Below, piece by piece: positions 61,770 to 64,000 of a DNA stretch of 64,000 nucleotides. The notes under the pieces are model-generated. The model had not been told where the DNA came from. It was given only the letters and a program-made list of their open reading frames with translations, and searched no databases. How positions within the stretch are numbered: position 1 is the first letter of the stretch; every line of letters begins with the position of its first letter. Made by a program: the position numbers and the translations under genes. Where the stretch lies: NCBI RefSeq assembly GCF_028769735.1, contig NC_088171.1, positions 62,610,216-62,674,215 of the forward strand. Reading direction: 5' to 3'. The stretch is from Zonotrichia leucophrys gambelii (taxonomy: Eukaryota; Chordata; Aves; Passeriformes; Passerellidae).

Positions 61770-62190
61770 TGCACTTTGTTCTAATTGATGGCATTCAATT
61801 AATTTGTTTCCTCTGAAGAATTGGACTGGCTTTCTCCAGATTTGGTGCTGCACATTAATGCTTATGCATAATGTGGCTTAAAGAAAAGATGAATTGGTGA
61901 GCAGTCTGGAAACCTGAGGCACATTGCCCTTTTGAGTAATGATTCTGCATATGGAAGGCAGAGGAAAACATTGCCATAGGGCCTCTATGACCTGTTCATG
62001 GGTAAATAATTATTTAGAAAACATTGATTTGGAATGAAAAGTCAGCTCAAAGGCCTGATGGTTATACAGCAGTCCACAGGGTTAATCTGGGAAGGCTGTG
62101 AAATCAGGCAAAAATCAAATTAATCCTTGAACAAAACTGGCCTGGTGAAGTTTTTATTTTGAAAACTGGAGAGAAAAACAAAGCACTGTT
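61770..62190. promoter_or_regulatory. Possible conserved non-coding element, homeodomain-rich
   Basis: The densest cluster of AT-core motifs in the window. It includes ATTCAATTAATTTG, TTAATGCTTATGCATAATG (POU-like ATGCATAA), an exact 14-base palindrome TAAATAATTATTTA at 62003-62016, and AAATCAAATTAATCC. No simple repeats are present. The pattern is typical of vertebrate developmental enhancers, but conservation is inferred from texture only. Confidence 0.3.
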
Positions 62191-62409
62191 GATTGCTATG
62201 GGTGGAGAAAAGCATCCTTCAGGCTTTTGACATTTTTAAGATGCAATGTTGTACATCAGATTAATTAAGCCCAATGCTCTATATATGCACAAGAGCAACA
62301 TTCTTATGAGTGGTGAGTGGGTAAGTTCTCTGAGGATTTCCAGGAACGTGGAAGACTTTCAAATGGACTCATCTAAATTTTTATGGCATGCCATATAAGT
62401 CAGCCAAGT

Positions 62410-62530
62410 TGGAGAATTGGGCAAGGCACCTAGGAAGTCAGTGGCCCCACACTAATCTTTATTATCTTAGATGTTTCCTTTTCCTGGCTCCTGTTTCCCA
62501 ACTGAAAAATTAGGATAACACCAAGGTTCA
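62410..62530 (+). mobile_element. Possible ancient MIR-like SINE core
   Basis: TTGGGCAAGGCACC, and then about 70 bases further CTCCTGTTTCCCAACTG followed by AAAAATTAGGATAACACC, resembles the order of the MIR/CORE-SINE central region (GGGCAAGTCAC, CAGTTTCCTCATCTG, TAAAATGGGGATAA). Spacing between the two blocks is longer than in the consensus. If real, it is a very old copy. A chance match cannot be excluded. Confidence 0.3.
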
Positions 62531-62969
62531 ACTAACAGTGTCTGTTTTACTTATCCTCAGTTCAGAGTTTAGATTTCATTGTGATAAGATACAGTTGACT
62601 CAATTGCAGCCCTTGTGGGAGGAAGATGGTTCCTTCTACCATTTTTATCCATGAAGTGTCAAGGAAAAGGTGACTTCATAGATGAGGAAGGGTATGGCAG
62701 ACAGGAAGGAGCAACCGTTTACTACAAGAGGCTTCCAGTGGGCAGGCTGAGACATAATGGATAAAAGCAAGTAGATTCATAATGAAGTGTCTTTGGATGG
62801 GAAGAGGACCAGGGCTGGTTATGCATGGCCTGCTCTGCTCTAAAGATTAACTGAGTTGAATGAAACCAGGATAGAAGGCATCCCTGCAAGGATGTAGTGG
62901 GCAGGGGAAAATGGATTTATGTCATCCATTTTGGATGGTTATGTTTGACCTAGTCAGTCCATTTTGTGG

Positions 62970-63976
62970 GAAAACTGGCTGGCTGGTCTGGCCCTGAGTG
63001 TGGAACTAAATCCATCTGGCAGCAGGTCACCAGTGGTGTTCCACAGGGCTCATCTTCTGGTCCAGTTTAGCATCTTTGTTGACGATTTGGACAAGGGGGC
63101 TGAGTGCATCCCCGGTTAGTTTGCAGACGCATCAAGCTGGGTGGGACTGTTGGTTTGCTGAAGGGCAGCAAGGCTGTACAGAGAAGTCTCCATGGAATGG
63201 ATCAGTGGGCTGGGGCCACTTGTGTGATCTTTGATAAGGCAAAGTGCCAGGTCCTGCACCTGACTCGCAAGAACCCAAGTCAGCACTACAGGCAGAGTGG
63301 CTTGAGAGTTGTGACTCTGAGAGAGCAGAATGGGACATGGGGGTGCTGGCTGACAGCCACTGAAAATGAACCAGGCTGTGCCCGGGCAGCCAAGAAGGCC
63401 AATGGCATCCTGGAATGTAGCAGCAATAGTGTGGCCAGCAGCACCTGGGCAGAGATTTTCCCCCTGTACTCAGCACTGGTGATGTCTCAAAATCTGTGTT
63501 CAGTTCTGGGCACCACACTTCAAAACGTCCATTGAGGGTCTGGAGCATGTACAGAGCAGGGCCATGAATCTGGTGAAAGGTCTAGAAAATCTGTCTTTTG
63601 AGGACTGGGTGAGAGGGCCTGGAGAAAAGGAGGCTCAGGGGGGACCTCATTGCTCTCTACCACTGCCTGGAAGGTGGTGGTGGTGGGGTGGGGATCATCT
63701 CTTCTGACATGTACCAAGTGAAAGGACAAGAAGAGACAGCCTTAATTTGCACCAGGGGAGGTTACAAACAGATATTAGAAATAAAATAAATTATTGAAAG
63801 AGCGACTAAGCCTTGAGTAAAGCTGCCCAGGGACATGGTGGAGTCACATCTCTGGAAATGTTGGAGAGACTTGTGGCAGGTGGGGATCAGATTTAGGGGT
63901 AGCTGTGGCAGTGCTGGGTTGACGGTTGGACTAAATGACATTCAAGGTCTCTTCCAGTCCTGATAATTCCGTGAGA
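62970..63976 (+). mobile_element. CR1 LINE, 5'-truncated, about 1 kb
   Basis: The longest CR1 copy here, on the plus strand. It begins at a CTGGCTGGCTGGTCTGGCC block, passes the reverse-transcriptase region (GGTGTTCCACAGGGCTC, 63036-63052) and the ORF2 C-terminus, and ends with the 3' untranslated tail (GGTTGGACTAAATGACATTC, then TGATAATTCCGTGAG). A 143-codon frame at 63104-63535 keeps CR1 ORF2 residues such as KKANGILECSSNSVASS but is disrupted on both sides. A GGTGGTGGTGGGG insertion near 63674-63690 marks local slippage. The copy is inactive. Confidence 0.95.
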
Positions 63977-64000
63977 AATTAAGAATTCTCATTTATATTC

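Noticed and set aside
63104..63535. 143-codon plus frame and 138-codon minus frame
   Set aside because: The plus frame is a decayed piece of CR1 ORF2. The minus frame is its shadow.
1..64000. CRISPR array, operons, riboswitches, rRNA genes
   Set aside because: No spaced palindromic repeats, no tightly packed gene strings and no rRNA-like sequence. The CR1 and LTR content shows animal nuclear DNA.

Overview
This window looks like nuclear DNA from a bird, probably a songbird (passerine). The best evidence is six fragments of CR1, the dominant avian LINE. Each is cut off at its 5' end and keeps the CR1 3' region. There is also one solo LTR of an endogenous retrovirus with TG...CA ends, a perfect 6-bp target duplication and many intact CpGs. 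The rest is AT-leaning single-copy sequence with vertebrate-type microsatellites. Nothing resembles a bacterial, phage or plasmid gene.

I found no complete protein-coding gene and no convincing RNA gene. The longest ATG-started open frames are 167, 143 and 138 codons. At roughly 41% G+C (my estimate, not an exact count) chance alone gives a longest frame of about 150 codons over six frames of 64 kb. The 143-codon frame is CR1 and the 138-codon frame lies mostly in the LTR. The window is therefore best read as intergenic or long-intron sequence.

Layout: 1-6741 is single copy with a T-rich tract near 2.1 kb. A short CR1 lies at 6742-6838 (minus) and a 0.9-kb CR1 at 10451-11385 (minus). A perfect 41-bp tandem duplication is at 13804-13885. 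The stretch 13886-27459 is single copy with regulatory-looking blocks. CR1 fragments follow at 27462-27925 (plus) and 32357-32460 (minus, old). The solo LTR is at 35136-35754. A tRNA-like remnant lies near 43.03-43.09 kb. A six-unit minisatellite with alternating unit types occupies 49391-49808. A compound GATA/GACA microsatellite is at 58829-58900. Two more CR1 copies lie at 60318-60630 (minus) and 62970-63976 (plus).

Several places have a good 3' splice site, an open frame and a good 5' splice site (for example 3469-3595, 33926-33995, 36785-36915, 37280-37380 and 59906-59992). They are listed as candidate exons with low confidence, because such combinations also arise by chance in 64 kb and I recognise none of the predicted peptides. 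Some blocks are rich in homeodomain and POU-type motifs and may be conserved non-coding elements, but that needs a cross-species alignment. The strongest observations are the LTR insertion and the dimeric structure of the minisatellite.
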